Assembly: GCF_963677155.1 (NCBI RefSeq)
Contig: NZ_OY781884.1
Span: 1,286,001-1,350,000, forward strand
Reading direction: 5' to 3'
From: an uncultured Draconibacterium sp.
GTDB lineage: Bacteria; Bacteroidota; Bacteroidia; Bacteroidales; Prolixibacteraceae
Length of the DNA: 64,000 nt
Shown here: in pieces, positions 1 through 13,313 of the stretch
How the letters are laid out: each line of letters starts with the position of its first letter
How positions within the stretch are numbered: the first letter of the stretch is position 1
Translations under genes and position numbers: made by a program
Notes under the pieces: model-generated
Seen by the model: the letters and a program-made list of their open reading frames with translations, nothing else
The model's database searches: none
What the model was told of the DNA's origin: nothing

Positions 1-977
1 CGGATATACCATTTCAGCTGACCGCGATTTTCATCAATTGCTTTGGCCAAATCGTAAGCAGCCTGCTCCGGAGCGTCATCGCGAATAAAAAAGGCTTCGC
101 CGGAACGACCAACAGTTTTGATTCTTCTATCAAGCCCATTCAACAGACACTGTTGCGCATCAACAAGTTCAGCGTCAACATTATTATCAACGATTGTTTG
201 AAGCAATTCGTCGGGCAATTCCAGAAAATGCAAGTCGTATTTCTGGCTGATGCTTGTCCAGAATGAAGATTCGGGATTCATGGCCGGACTGGCAAGAAAG
301 CCCGAGATGATATCAAAATCGCCATCAAGCGCCTCATCAAGCGAAACGCCGTATTTTCCGCCCCATGCCTTAATGTCGTCCGCACTAATTCCATAAAAAT
401 CCAAAACCGATTTCATATTTCCATCGATCCCCATTATGCGCACAGGCATCTGCTGTTTTTTTATTTGATCGAAACTTTTAATTCCTGAGTCCTTTTTTAT
501 AGCAATCAGAAAGTAAAATGGATCCTCTATTTTGGCAACCAGCCGCAGGTTTTTAAACGGTCCTTTCCCCGCCAGCTGTCCGTGATAGGCAGAACTAAGC
601 ATAGCACTTGATGTAACACCAAAATCAACGGGTGCATCAACACGTACATTTACTCCATCTTCCAAATTAACTTCGTCAAGCGGAGGTGGATAATCGTTTT
701 CTGATACCAAACGCGGCCCGTAAGTTCGGTTACAATTGCGGCAAAGAATTACAGAATACCCAAGTGGTTCCATAGCATCTCGTGCAAAATCGCCCAACTC
801 TCCCCAAGGGCAGCCATTCGCACAGGCCGACGCCATTACCGGTCGTTTAACCGCCCAGCCGGTTTCACCAACATCAAGATCTTCCTGCGCCTGAAGAGGG
901 CAAACCGATGTCGCCAATAACAGAAATAAGGCCACCGGCAATAATTTTACCAGTGGCCTTTGTATCAAGACTTTCAT
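1..977 (-). CDS. TAXI-type (TRAP) solute-binding protein, C-terminus cut by window edge
   Basis: Reading the minus strand from the ATG at 977 gives about 325 residues with no stop before the window edge. The N-terminus is a signal peptide ending near LQAQ (residue 31). The body has the look of a TAXI/NMT1-type periplasmic binding protein: a segment around VDFGVTSSAM, then KNLRLVAKI and a second lobe with SFDQIKK. Such proteins feed TRAP transporters with organic or aromatic acids. Two cysteine pairs (ACANGC and LCRNC) are unusual and could form disulfides. The start overlaps the stop of the upstream carboxylesterase by one base (TAATG), so the two are probably co-translated. Inference: it may capture an acid released by the neighbouring esterases. 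The membrane subunits are not visible, so ligand and family are moderately certain. Confidence 0.65.
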   Translation of the reverse strand, partial: MKVLIQRPLVKLLPVALFLLLATSVCPLQAQEDLDVGETGWAVKRPVMASACANGCPWGELGDFARDAMEPLGYSVILCRNCNRTYGPRLVSENDYPPPLDEVNLEDGVNVRVDAPVDFGVTSSAMLSSAYHGQLAGKGPFKNLRLVAKIEDPFYFLIAIKKDSGIKSFDQIKKQQMPVRIMGIDGNMKSVLDFYGISADDIKAWGGKYGVSLDEALDGDFDIISGFLASPAMNPESSFWTSISQKYDLHFLELPDELLQTIVDNNVDAELVDAQQCLLNGLDRRIKTVGRSGEAFFIRDDAPEQAAYDLAKAIDENRGQLKWYI

Positions 978-2542
978 TATTCAAGACTATTTACCCATTC
1001 TTTGCCTTCGGGCGAACGTCGCCACTCAAAGTACTCGTTAAGCACCTCTAACGACGCTGCACTTGGAACCTCGCCCACAAAAGGCGTTGCTCCTTTTAAG
1101 TACATTACATCCGGATTCTCGTTGCTGAAAGCCGGCCATTCAGGAACACCTTCACCATTGGGATTGCCGTGTTTTGCAAAGTTGGTCCAGTAGTCAACCA
1201 TTACTTCCGAAAGCGCCATATCAGACTCATTCTCATGTTTATCTTCGGGCTTCAATCCAAAAACAAAAGCTACATCCTGTCCGTGTGGCGAACCATATCC
1301 GTAACGTGGTGAATCTTCCGGATAATCGGGGTGCTGATCGAAATAATACAAGTAAACATCTGATTGTCCGGTTTCCGATTGCAAACGAGCCCAACTCCAG
1401 GTATGCCAGCCAAAAGCGGCATCGCGTGAGAGGTCGCGTGCAGTTTTAGGAACCGTGTTTTCTCCCGCAGGATAAGCTTCAATCAGTTTGTCGGCAAATT
1501 TTCCGTATCGTGCTCTTACACCCGCATAATATTGTTCGGGATCTTTTTCGCGCGAGAAACTTGCTCCTTCATCCGAATTGTACCCAATTAGCACCGGCAC
1601 ATCGTTGTATTTTCCCTCTTCGTAAAGTTTATACTGATCATCAGGAATTACATAGCCATCAACAACTGGCCATCCGCCGGCCATTCCGAAACCGCTTGGT
1701 ACTTCATCGGCACTCAAAGCACGAAGTTCTGCCAAACTGGAAACACCTGCTTTTTGCATGTATTCCACGCCATCGGCTTCTGCCTTTTCCAGTGTTTTCA
1801 TATTTTCGCCCGGCATAGTTGATGGACGGGTTGGCCCAAACGAACCTCCACTTTGCGAAATAGCAGCGCTAAATAAGCCTTTTGCCAAAGGCGATGCGCA
1901 CAACATACTTACCGAAATACCACCGGCCGATTCGCCGAAGATGGTAACATTAGAAGGATCGCCACCAAAAGCGGCAATGTTATCCTGTATCCATTGTAAA
2001 CTGGCAATCTGATCGAGAATACCGTAGTTTCCCGAAACATGATTTGGGCTTTCAGCACTCAGTTCAGGGTGCGCCAAAAAGCCAAACTGATTTACACGGT
2101 AAGCAACACTTACCAAAATAACTCCTTTTTTTGCCAGTATAGCCCCATCGTAATACGAGGTTGCTCCGCCACTAAAACCGCCGCCGTAAATCCAAACCAA
2201 CACGGGTAATTTTTCTTCGGCCGTCATTGCCGGAGTCCAGATGTTCAGGTACAGACAGTCTTCGCTTTTTCCAGCCGGAGGATTACCCCCCTGCATTGGA
2301 GAAAGACCAAATTCTTTAGTTTCTTTTACTCCCTCCCACTTTTCGGCAGGTTGCGGTGCTTTCCAGCGCAAATCGCCTACCGGAGGCGCGGCAAATGGCA
2401 CTCCTTTAAAAACCCGAAGACCATCCTCAATGGTTCCTTCTACAATTCCCTGTTCAACTTTTACCTGCTCAGGCGGAAGTTGAGAACAAGCATTCATAAT
2501 AACGATGATTGCGATTGCAATTAAATAGAATGTTTTTTTCAT
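977..2542 (-). CDS. Type B carboxylesterase, lipoprotein
   Basis: This 521-residue protein hydrolyses carboxylic esters. The COesterase (cholinesterase-like alpha/beta hydrolase) fold is shown by the oxyanion motif YGGGF (about 119-123), the nucleophile elbow FGESAGG with Ser205, the acid in NSDEG (Glu325) and the His in GSPHG (His420). The early SEDCLYLN motif is typical of the family. The N-terminus is a lipoprotein signal with Cys19 in MNACS, so it is probably membrane-anchored. Its length is normal for the family. The stop overlaps the TAXI protein start by one base. A roughly 140-base gap with a palindromic repeat separates it from the CE1 gene upstream. The substrate is not readable from sequence; in this context an aryl or acetyl ester from hemicellulose is plausible. 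Confidence 0.9.
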   Translation of the reverse strand: MKKTFYLIAIAIIVIMNACSQLPPEQVKVEQGIVEGTIEDGLRVFKGVPFAAPPVGDLRWKAPQPAEKWEGVKETKEFGLSPMQGGNPPAGKSEDCLYLNIWTPAMTAEEKLPVLVWIYGGGFSGGATSYYDGAILAKKGVILVSVAYRVNQFGFLAHPELSAESPNHVSGNYGILDQIASLQWIQDNIAAFGGDPSNVTIFGESAGGISVSMLCASPLAKGLFSAAISQSGGSFGPTRPSTMPGENMKTLEKAEADGVEYMQKAGVSSLAELRALSADEVPSGFGMAGGWPVVDGYVIPDDQYKLYEEGKYNDVPVLIGYNSDEGASFSREKDPEQYYAGVRARYGKFADKLIEAYPAGENTVPKTARDLSRDAAFGWHTWSWARLQSETGQSDVYLYYFDQHPDYPEDSPRYGYGSPHGQDVAFVFGLKPEDKHENESDMALSEVMVDYWTNFAKHGNPNGEGVPEWPAFSNENPDVMYLKGATPFVGEVPSAASLEVLNEYFEWRRSPEGKEWVNSLE

Positions 2543-2587
2543 TATTGATAGCTATTAAATTTCAGTCTTTTAGTTTGTACAATCAGA

Positions 2588-2632
2588 CTTCGACTACGCT
2601 CAGTCTGACAGTCACCCTGAACGAAGTCGAAG
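2588..2632. repeat. Imperfect palindromic intergenic repeat
   Basis: Two 16-base arms (2588-2603, 2617-2632) are inverted copies with two mismatches: CTTCGACTACGCTCAG against CTGAACGAAGTCGAAG. The element sits between two minus-strand genes. It has no T-tract after the stem, so it looks more like a dispersed REP-type element than a simple terminator. A related, more decayed copy is at 10710-10750. Confidence 0.6.
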
Positions 2633-2683
2633 GGTCTTTTATCAATGAATCTAAACTACATTGACACTTATTATCTTTGTTTG

Positions 2684-3874
2684 TTATTTCCAAAGATTTG
2701 GCAGAAACCGGTAATACAGTAAGTGCCGCCAGGTTGACCAGTCGTGGCCTCCACTACCGCCCACATAATATTCGTGTTCGATATTGTGATTGTCAAGTGC
2801 CTCGTGCAAAGCAACAACTCGCCCGCTAAAAAATCCTTTAGCTTCTTCGGTGCCCTGTCCGATAAAAAGATAATCAACTTTGTCGTTTACCTTCGGATCA
2901 TTCAGAAATTGTGAAAGCGTAGTTTCAGTAGTTACATCTCCGGCACTTAAAATTCCAAAATTCGCAAATAAATCGAGCGAACGGAAGCCAATAAACATAC
3001 TGTGGCGCCCCCCCATCGACAAACCGGAAATGGCACGTCCTTTTGGATTTGGAATAGTGCTGTAACTTGCATCAACCAATGGAATAACATGGTTACGCAG
3101 TTCTTTTTCAAAAATATCGAACGTGAGTTCGGCGTGCTGTGGATGATTACGGTGAATCACCTGGTTATTTGGAATCGCAATAATCATCGGTTCCGCTTTT
3201 CCTTCAGCCAGCAGATTATCCAGAATGAGGTTCGCGCGGCCGTCGTAAATCCAGTTTGATGGTAATTCGCCGCTACCGCCCACAAGATAAAGCACCGGAT
3301 ATTCTTTTGAAGGATCGTAACCCGGTGGTGTGTACACATACATTTCGCGCTCTCCATTGGTAACGTCCGAATGATAAATGTGGCGCGTTACATTTCCGTG
3401 AGGCACGTTTTTGGCATCGTAATATGCCGGGCCAGCGCCGTGCACTATCAACTGACTGTAAGGCGGCATAGCCGTAAAAGCAGCAATGGTGTTGCTCGGG
3501 TCGCAAATTTGCATGCCATCAACATTAAAATGGTAGGCATACATATCGGGTTTAAAAGGGCCCACGGTTACCGACCATATTCCATCTTCACCCTTTTCAA
3601 GCGGAAGAGGCTCACGCCCTCTGCCAAGTGCTGTAAGAATCGTTCCATCGGTAATTGTAACCACCTTGGCTTCGGGTGCTTTTAGGCGAAAAGTTACCAT
3701 ATAATCGTCGTGTACTTCGGGCGAATTTAAAGGCGCACTAAAGGGAATTAATCCTTCGGTATCTTTTTGCGGATTATAATCGAGATTAACATTGGCCTGC
3801 TGCGCTTGTAATAAAACCGGAAAAAGTAAAAGGCACACCAAAGTTGATAGATTAAAAGTAATAATGGATTTCAT
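2684..3874 (-). CDS. CE1-type esterase with N-terminal E-set domain (divergent paralogue)
   Basis: A 396-residue exported esterase (signal peptide about 1-25). An immunoglobulin-like E-set/CBM48-like domain covers about 50-130 and the alpha/beta-hydrolase covers about 165-396. The nucleophile is Ser286 in SGLSMGG and the catalytic His is His377 in GGHDW. The position of the usual catalytic Asp reads GTEE (Glu344). Unlike the tandem paralogues to the right, the oxyanion strand reads YLVGGSG instead of YLQHG, losing the usual His. It lies alone, transcribed away from the tannase-family gene, with a 225-base divergent spacer holding a strong palindrome. The family includes feruloyl and acetylxylan esterases; which ester this one cuts cannot be told. 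Confidence 0.85.
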   Translation of the reverse strand: MKSIITFNLSTLVCLLLFPVLLQAQQANVNLDYNPQKDTEGLIPFSAPLNSPEVHDDYMVTFRLKAPEAKVVTITDGTILTALGRGREPLPLEKGEDGIWSVTVGPFKPDMYAYHFNVDGMQICDPSNTIAAFTAMPPYSQLIVHGAGPAYYDAKNVPHGNVTRHIYHSDVTNGEREMYVYTPPGYDPSKEYPVLYLVGGSGELPSNWIYDGRANLILDNLLAEGKAEPMIIAIPNNQVIHRNHPQHAELTFDIFEKELRNHVIPLVDASYSTIPNPKGRAISGLSMGGRHSMFIGFRSLDLFANFGILSAGDVTTETTLSQFLNDPKVNDKVDYLFIGQGTEEAKGFFSGRVVALHEALDNHNIEHEYYVGGSGGHDWSTWRHLLYYRFLPNLWK

Positions 3875-3964
3875 CTTATAGGAATTAGTTTTAATAAGTT
3901 CAACTTTACGAAATTAAAATATAGTTATAATTAAGTTTAATGATTCATGAATAAATATTTCGTA

Positions 3965-4003
3965 TTTTGACTTTTAAACCGTTTAAAGGTTTAAAAGTCA
4001 AAA
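3965..4003. promoter_or_regulatory. Perfect 16-bp inverted repeat in divergent promoter region
   Basis: Arms TTTTGACTTTTAAACC (3965-3980) and its exact reverse complement (3988-4003) flank GTTTAAA. The element lies between the divergent CE1 (start 3874) and tannase-family gene (start 4100). There is no T-tract, so an operator for a dimeric regulator shared by both genes is more likely than a terminator. The core AAACCGTTTAAAGGTTT resembles LacI-type half-sites, but this is only a resemblance. Confidence 0.55.
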
Positions 4004-4099
4004 TCAGACTAATTAACTCATGATTTATTTTAACATAATAGCAAATCTAGTATAATGAGCCAATGAATCAGGCTCAAATTAATATTAAACATAAAAAAA

Positions 4100-5854
4100 A
4101 TGATAAAATTATTTAGCTCTTTTTTACCACTATTGCTTTTAGTATGTACCATTGCATTAGGTCAAACCAAAGCTCCTGTTAACATTAACATTAGCAAATC
4201 CGATTTGGAAAAAGCAGGAACATCAATTCCCATTGAAATGATTGGAGAGCCGGTTGGCTCAGTTAAGCTATATGAACCCCGATGGGTTGAAGAAACAGAT
4301 GATACACCTGCACATGGAGTAATTGAAGGATCAATATTTTCAGTCGATCCCAATGGCTGGCCCATTAATTTCAGAGTTATTTTACCATCAATCTGGTCAC
4401 AACGTGCCATGCAAGCAGGCGGAGGCGGTATGAATGGTACAATCACAGTTCGTGAGGGTCGCAATTCAATGCTCAATAAAGGATTTAGCTTATACGGTAG
4501 TGATTCTGGTCATCAGGCTGGCGCTATGTGGCCGGGAGCTCCGGCTCCTGAACACCTGGCTACCGGCCCCGAAGAAGGCGATGCCTGGGCTTTAAACGAC
4601 GAAGCCATCATGAACATGGGCTACATGCAAATGAAAAAAACTCACGATGCTGCCATGGTTATTATGGAGCGGGTTTATGGTAAACAGCCTGTTTACAATT
4701 ACTACGTTGGTTCATCGCATGGTGGACGCGAAGGTTTAACAGTAGCACAACGCTATCCTAAAGATTATAACGGAATTATTTCGAATGTGCCTATTGTAAG
4801 TTTTTCAACATTAATGTTGGCGCCAGAATTAATGAAGATTCAGGAAAAACCGCTTGAGAATTGGGTAACTCCGGCTAAAGTGAATGCCATACGAGCTGAA
4901 TTTTTCAGACAATGCGATGCGCTTGATGGATTAGCAGACGGAATCATCAACAACTACTATGCAGCCAGAGCTATTTTCAATGTAAAAGATGGCGTTGGGC
5001 CTAAAGATCCATGGGCTGCCCTACGTGCTCCCGGTAATGTTGATCCTGATCCGGAAGACAATTCAGTGAATGCGAAATTGACCGATGGCCAGATAAAAAC
5101 CATGGAATTCGTTTACAGTCCTTATGAATTTGCAACACCTTTAGCAAATGGTGTAAAATCGTTTGGGATGTGGATACCAACCATTTCGCCCGATGGCTTT
5201 GGAATGATTACGGGAAACCGCTACAAAGGACAAGAGGGTGCCGATGAAAATGCAAAAAAACATTTTTCATTGGGAACACTTGGCGTAACCGGTTTTCTGA
5301 TGCAGGATTTAGAAGCCAATACCCTTGACTATGTTGAAGGGGGCAAATGGAACAAACGCAGAAAAGAGCTATCAGCATGGCTTGATTCTACTGATCCTGA
5401 TTTGACAGAGTTTTATAAAAACGGAGGTAAAATTATAATAACAATTGGTGGAATGGATAATATTGCATCGTCTGGTGCACAAATTGATTATTACCAATCG
5501 TTGCTTGACAAATTTGGACGCAAAACCATTGATAAATTTGCCCGCATGTATGTTGCACCTCATGGTGGCCACGGTTTATCGGGCAAAAGTAACAGTGTGA
5601 ATGGGTTGGGTGAACCTGTTGATGTAAAAAACCTTCCAGGCCCCAATGGCGATGATAATATGAAGTTACTGATGGAGTGGGTTGAAGAAAATAAGGCACC
5701 ATCCAAAACTCTTGTTATTGATCCGCAAGGTAAAATTAAAACTGAAAAGGAAGGAGAAGGGTATTTGCTGTGCTCGTATCCGAATTACCAAAAATATGTT
5801 GATGGACCTGTCGATCAGGTTTCATCGTATGAAAGCGAAGCACCAAAGAAATAG
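4100..5854 (+). CDS. Tannase/feruloyl esterase family protein
   Basis: A 584-residue exported protein (signal peptide about 1-21) of the tannase and feruloyl esterase family, which removes gallate or hydroxycinnamate from esters. The nucleophile elbow is GSSHGG with Ser206. A lid-type calcium motif follows (CDALDG...DG near 272-282). The acid lies in GGMDN and the His in APHGGHG near 490. Classical members have Cys next to the catalytic Ser and Cys next to the catalytic His, joined by a disulfide (CS-D-HC). Here both positions are non-Cys (Ser205 and Gly), so the disulfide is absent. It is the only plus-strand gene in the left 55 kb and faces the next CE1 gene across a bidirectional terminator. 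Confidence 0.85.
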   Translation: MIKLFSSFLPLLLLVCTIALGQTKAPVNINISKSDLEKAGTSIPIEMIGEPVGSVKLYEPRWVEETDDTPAHGVIEGSIFSVDPNGWPINFRVILPSIWSQRAMQAGGGGMNGTITVREGRNSMLNKGFSLYGSDSGHQAGAMWPGAPAPEHLATGPEEGDAWALNDEAIMNMGYMQMKKTHDAAMVIMERVYGKQPVYNYYVGSSHGGREGLTVAQRYPKDYNGIISNVPIVSFSTLMLAPELMKIQEKPLENWVTPAKVNAIRAEFFRQCDALDGLADGIINNYYAARAIFNVKDGVGPKDPWAALRAPGNVDPDPEDNSVNAKLTDGQIKTMEFVYSPYEFATPLANGVKSFGMWIPTISPDGFGMITGNRYKGQEGADENAKKHFSLGTLGVTGFLMQDLEANTLDYVEGGKWNKRRKELSAWLDSTDPDLTEFYKNGGKIIITIGGMDNIASSGAQIDYYQSLLDKFGRKTIDKFARMYVAPHGGHGLSGKSNSVNGLGEPVDVKNLPGPNGDDNMKLLMEWVEENKAPSKTLVIDPQGKIKTEKEGEGYLLCSYPNYQKYVDGPVDQVSSYESEAPKK

Positions 5855-5861
5855 TGGCAAT

Positions 5862-5900
5862 AAAAAAAGCTTCAGTTCAAATTGAACTGAAGCTTTTTTT
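5862..5900. terminator. Bidirectional rho-independent terminator
   Basis: Perfect arms of 19 bases (A7 then GCTTCAGTTCAA, mirrored with T7) around one central base. It lies between the convergent stops at 5854 (+) and 5910 (-). The A-tract/T-tract symmetry makes it work on either strand. Confidence 0.9.
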
Positions 5901-5909
5901 ATTTTCAAA

Positions 5910-7058
5910 TTAGTAAAAAACTCTCGTAGCAAAATCATGCAGCGACTTTCGCCAAACCTGCCATTCATGGTCGCCAGGAAAAGAGTTGAACTCCACTTCC
6001 AGGCCATTTTCGCGCATCACTTTTACCGCTTTTTTGGTATGTTCAATACGCATATCCTGCTCGCCGCACGAGATGTAGAATAAATCCAGGCTTTTATTGA
6101 ATTTATCCGACTCGGATAAAAGTCCCGGAATTTCTTTTTCAGCATCAAAACCACTTCCCGAAGTTCTGATTCCACCAAACAGTCCGGTGCTAAACACGCC
6201 AACAGAACCAAAATATTCAGGGCTTTCCAGTCCAACAAAAAACGACTGCCCACCTCCCATCGAGAGTCCGCAAATAGCACGATTATCAGCATCTGGCAGC
6301 GTGCGGTAATTCGCATCAACAAACGGAACAATATTCTTCGTCATTTCTTCTTTGAAAGGAGCCATTCCCTTACTACTGTAGCCGCCAAAAGTCCGGCCTG
6401 GTGCTGTAACGTTTCCATTGGAAATGACCACAATCATTGGTTTGGCTTTTCCTTCGGCAATCAGGTTATCCAGTATAATATCGGTTTTTCCCTGCACAGC
6501 CCAACCAGTTTCATCTTCCCCTCCACCGTGCTGAATATAAACCACCGGATATTTCTCGCGGGAATTTGTATCGTAGCCCGGAGGCGTATAAACAAACAGT
6601 CGCCTCCAGCTTTTGGTGTATTCCGAATAGTAGTATTTCGAACTTAAAGCACCGTGCGGAACATCTTTTATTGTATAAAAATCAATGCCTTTTTCAGGAA
6701 TCTCAATGGCACTGGCCATTCTGCCCATACCGTAAAACGACTCACTTGCAGGGTCGGCAACTTTTACTCCGTCGATAACCAATGAATAATAGTGAAATCC
6801 CGGAACCTGCGGATCGGTTGTAACACTCCAAACTCCCTGGTCATCTTTGGTCATGTCATACAGCTTTCCCAAATCAATCTGAACTTTTTTAGCATCAGGA
6901 GCCTTCACCCTGAAAATCACACTTAAATCAGTTTGAATTTTAGGATATTCAGCACCGGCCACATTACTTGTAGCTGGTACTGATTTTTGATTCTCTTGTC
7001 CCAAACAAAACATACTTGCCTGAGCAATAATCATTAATATTAACAGAAAGTGCTTCAT
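5910..7058 (-). CDS. CE1-type esterase with E-set domain, classical Asp
   Basis: The last gene of the six-gene esterase array, 382 residues, signal peptide about 1-20. E-set domain about 35-115, then the hydrolase. Ser266 lies in CGLSMGG, Asp335 in SCGEQD and His364 in GDHEW, giving a standard Ser-Asp-His triad. The oxyanion motif is YIQHGGGEDETGW. It is one of only two CE1 proteins here that keep Asp at the acid position. It follows the next esterase by 10 bases, so it is in the same operon, and ends at the bidirectional terminator. Likely a feruloyl or acetyl esterase acting in the periplasm or at the surface. Confidence 0.88.
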   Translation of the reverse strand: MKHFLLILMIIAQASMFCLGQENQKSVPATSNVAGAEYPKIQTDLSVIFRVKAPDAKKVQIDLGKLYDMTKDDQGVWSVTTDPQVPGFHYYSLVIDGVKVADPASESFYGMGRMASAIEIPEKGIDFYTIKDVPHGALSSKYYYSEYTKSWRRLFVYTPPGYDTNSREKYPVVYIQHGGGEDETGWAVQGKTDIILDNLIAEGKAKPMIVVISNGNVTAPGRTFGGYSSKGMAPFKEEMTKNIVPFVDANYRTLPDADNRAICGLSMGGGQSFFVGLESPEYFGSVGVFSTGLFGGIRTSGSGFDAEKEIPGLLSESDKFNKSLDLFYISCGEQDMRIEHTKKAVKVMRENGLEVEFNSFPGDHEWQVWRKSLHDFATRVFY

Positions 7059-7068
7059 TTATAACAAT

Positions 7069-8277
<1,209 letters not shown>

Positions 8278-8285
8278 CTATTTAA

Positions 8286-9440
<1,155 letters not shown>

Positions 9441-9453
9441 TTAAAACAACAAA

Positions 9454-9488
9454 TGGAATTCGCATGATTAAATCTCATGCGAATTCCA
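9454..9488 (-). terminator. Intra-array hairpin (terminator or attenuator)
   Basis: A perfect 14-bp stem (arms from GGAATTCGCATGA plus an outer T-A pair) with a 7-base loop, between the esterase ending at 9510 and the one starting at 9428. On the minus strand it is followed by a weak T-rich run (TTTGTTGTTTT), so termination may be partial. Confidence 0.6.
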
Positions 9489-9509
9489 CTCTCTTGCTCA
9501 TTATAAAAC

Positions 9510-10643
<1,134 letters not shown>

Positions 10644-10709
10644 TTATTAATTTACAGTTGATAGCTTACTAATTTTGGCAGAACTAATCACACGCCATTG
10701 ATAAACAGC

Positions 10710-10750
10710 TCGACTCCGTTCTCTGTAATAATCAGGCAGAACGAAGTCGA
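10710..10750. repeat. Decayed copy of the 2588-2632 palindromic repeat
   Basis: Arms 10710-10725 (TCGACTCCGTTCTCTG) and 10737-10750 (CAGAACGAAGTCGA) are inverted to each other with mismatches. They share the CGACT..CGTTC / GAACGAAGTCG core with the element at 2588-2632. It lies in the gap between two tandem esterases. Confidence 0.5.
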
Positions 10751-10793
10751 AAACTGGTTTTAGCTTTTCGTTACTAATCCTACCGGCATGTTT

Positions 10794-12008
<1,215 letters not shown>

Positions 12009-12089
12009 TTAATTCTTCTTTCCTGTGAATTTGAAAAATAAAAATTCATGCTCGTTTCATATCTCTGGAATTGATTGTTTCGAAATCGT

Positions 12090-13283
12090 TTAGTTTTTAA
12101 ATACCAGTTGAGCAAACTGATAAAGGCTGCGACGCCATGAGTGCCATTCGTGTGCGGTTCCGGGCGACACATAAAAATGGGTGTTCATACCGGCCGCTTT
12201 TAATGCTTCGGTGTTAGCTTTCGGATCGCCACCAAAACTCATTCCGCGGTTTTCAAGCTCGCGACTGCCATAACTAACAAACAACAGTTTTACATTCTCT
12301 TTAAAAGCAGGAGTGTTCTCAATATCTTCAGTGCTTATGCTTCCGCCACTAAACATACCAACCTGCGTAAACACTTCGGGATTAGCCAAAGTAATTAAAC
12401 GTGTTTGCATACCTCCCATTGATAATCCGGCCATGGCACGGTGAGCAGGATCAGCTATTACACGGTAATTGGCTTCCACATAAGGAATCAGGTCGTTAAG
12501 CAATACTTTTTTGAAATCGGCAGAGAAATCAAAACCGCCCATCGGTCCACCACGTCTTCTTTGTGTTGAATCGGCTTGTGCACCTCTTTCAGGACGAGGA
12601 CCGCGTGGTCTTTGGAAATTTACGCTACTGTTTTCCATCACAATGATAAACGGAAGCGCTTTTCCTTCGGCAATTAAATTATCCATAATCAGTCCGGCAT
12701 GTCCCTGGCTTCCCCAGCCGGTTTCGTTTTCTCCCATACCGTGTTGCAGGTAAAGTACCGGATATTTTTTCAACTGGTCTTTCTGGTAACCAGGAGGCGT
12801 GTATATGAATGCTCTACGCACTTTATCCGATGATTTTGAATAGTAATGCACCTCGCGCAAATCGCCATGAGGAACATCTTTTAAGGCAAAAATATCCTGA
12901 TCGTTGGAAGGAACTTCAATACCACTTCCCCAACGACCTGCTCCGTAAAAATACAGGCTGTTTGGATCGGGAACCGCGGCTCCGTCAACCCACAATTGGT
13001 AGTAATGAAAACCTACATCCTGTGGTTCCGATTCACCTGTCCACACACCATTTTCGTCTTTTACCAAGTCATATTTCACTGCACCAATATCAAGCTGAAC
13101 TTTTTCAGCCTCAGGCGCAGAAATTTGAGCGCGTACCCGGCCTTCAGAATTTACCATTGGGTATTCTTTCCCCTCTTGATTTACTGAAGAGGGTTTGAAA
13201 TCCTCTACTACTTTTGATTGTGCCGAGCAAATCCCACTGGCCATCAATAGAATAACGATTACGTTTAAAATTGAATATTTCAT
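12090..13283 (-). CDS. CE1-type esterase with Arg/Pro-rich loop insertion
   Basis: First gene of the six-esterase array, 397 residues, signal peptide about 1-21. E-set domain about 45-120, with the [10 protein letters not shown] turn shared with 10794-11957. Ser288 is in AGLSMGG, Glu342 in SYGSRE and His378 in TAHEW. The loop after FIIVMEN (about 220-250) is a strongly basic low-complexity insertion containing RPRGPRPERG and QRRRGG. That is rare in a secreted hydrolase core and suggests a flexible basic arm near the active site. It follows the GH3 gene by 30 bases, so it is probably in the same operon. Confidence 0.88.
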   Translation of the reverse strand: MKYSILNVIVILLMASGICSAQSKVVEDFKPSSVNQEGKEYPMVNSEGRVRAQISAPEAEKVQLDIGAVKYDLVKDENGVWTGESEPQDVGFHYYQLWVDGAAVPDPNSLYFYGAGRWGSGIEVPSNDQDIFALKDVPHGDLREVHYYSKSSDKVRRAFIYTPPGYQKDQLKKYPVLYLQHGMGENETGWGSQGHAGLIMDNLIAEGKALPFIIVMENSSVNFQRPRGPRPERGAQADSTQRRRGGPMGGFDFSADFKKVLLNDLIPYVEANYRVIADPAHRAMAGLSMGGMQTRLITLANPEVFTQVGMFSGGSISTEDIENTPAFKENVKLLFVSYGSRELENRGMSFGGDPKANTEALKAAGMNTHFYVSPGTAHEWHSWRRSLYQFAQLVFKN

Positions 13284-13313
13284 AGTTTGTTATTAAGAAA
13301 TTATGTTTTATTG

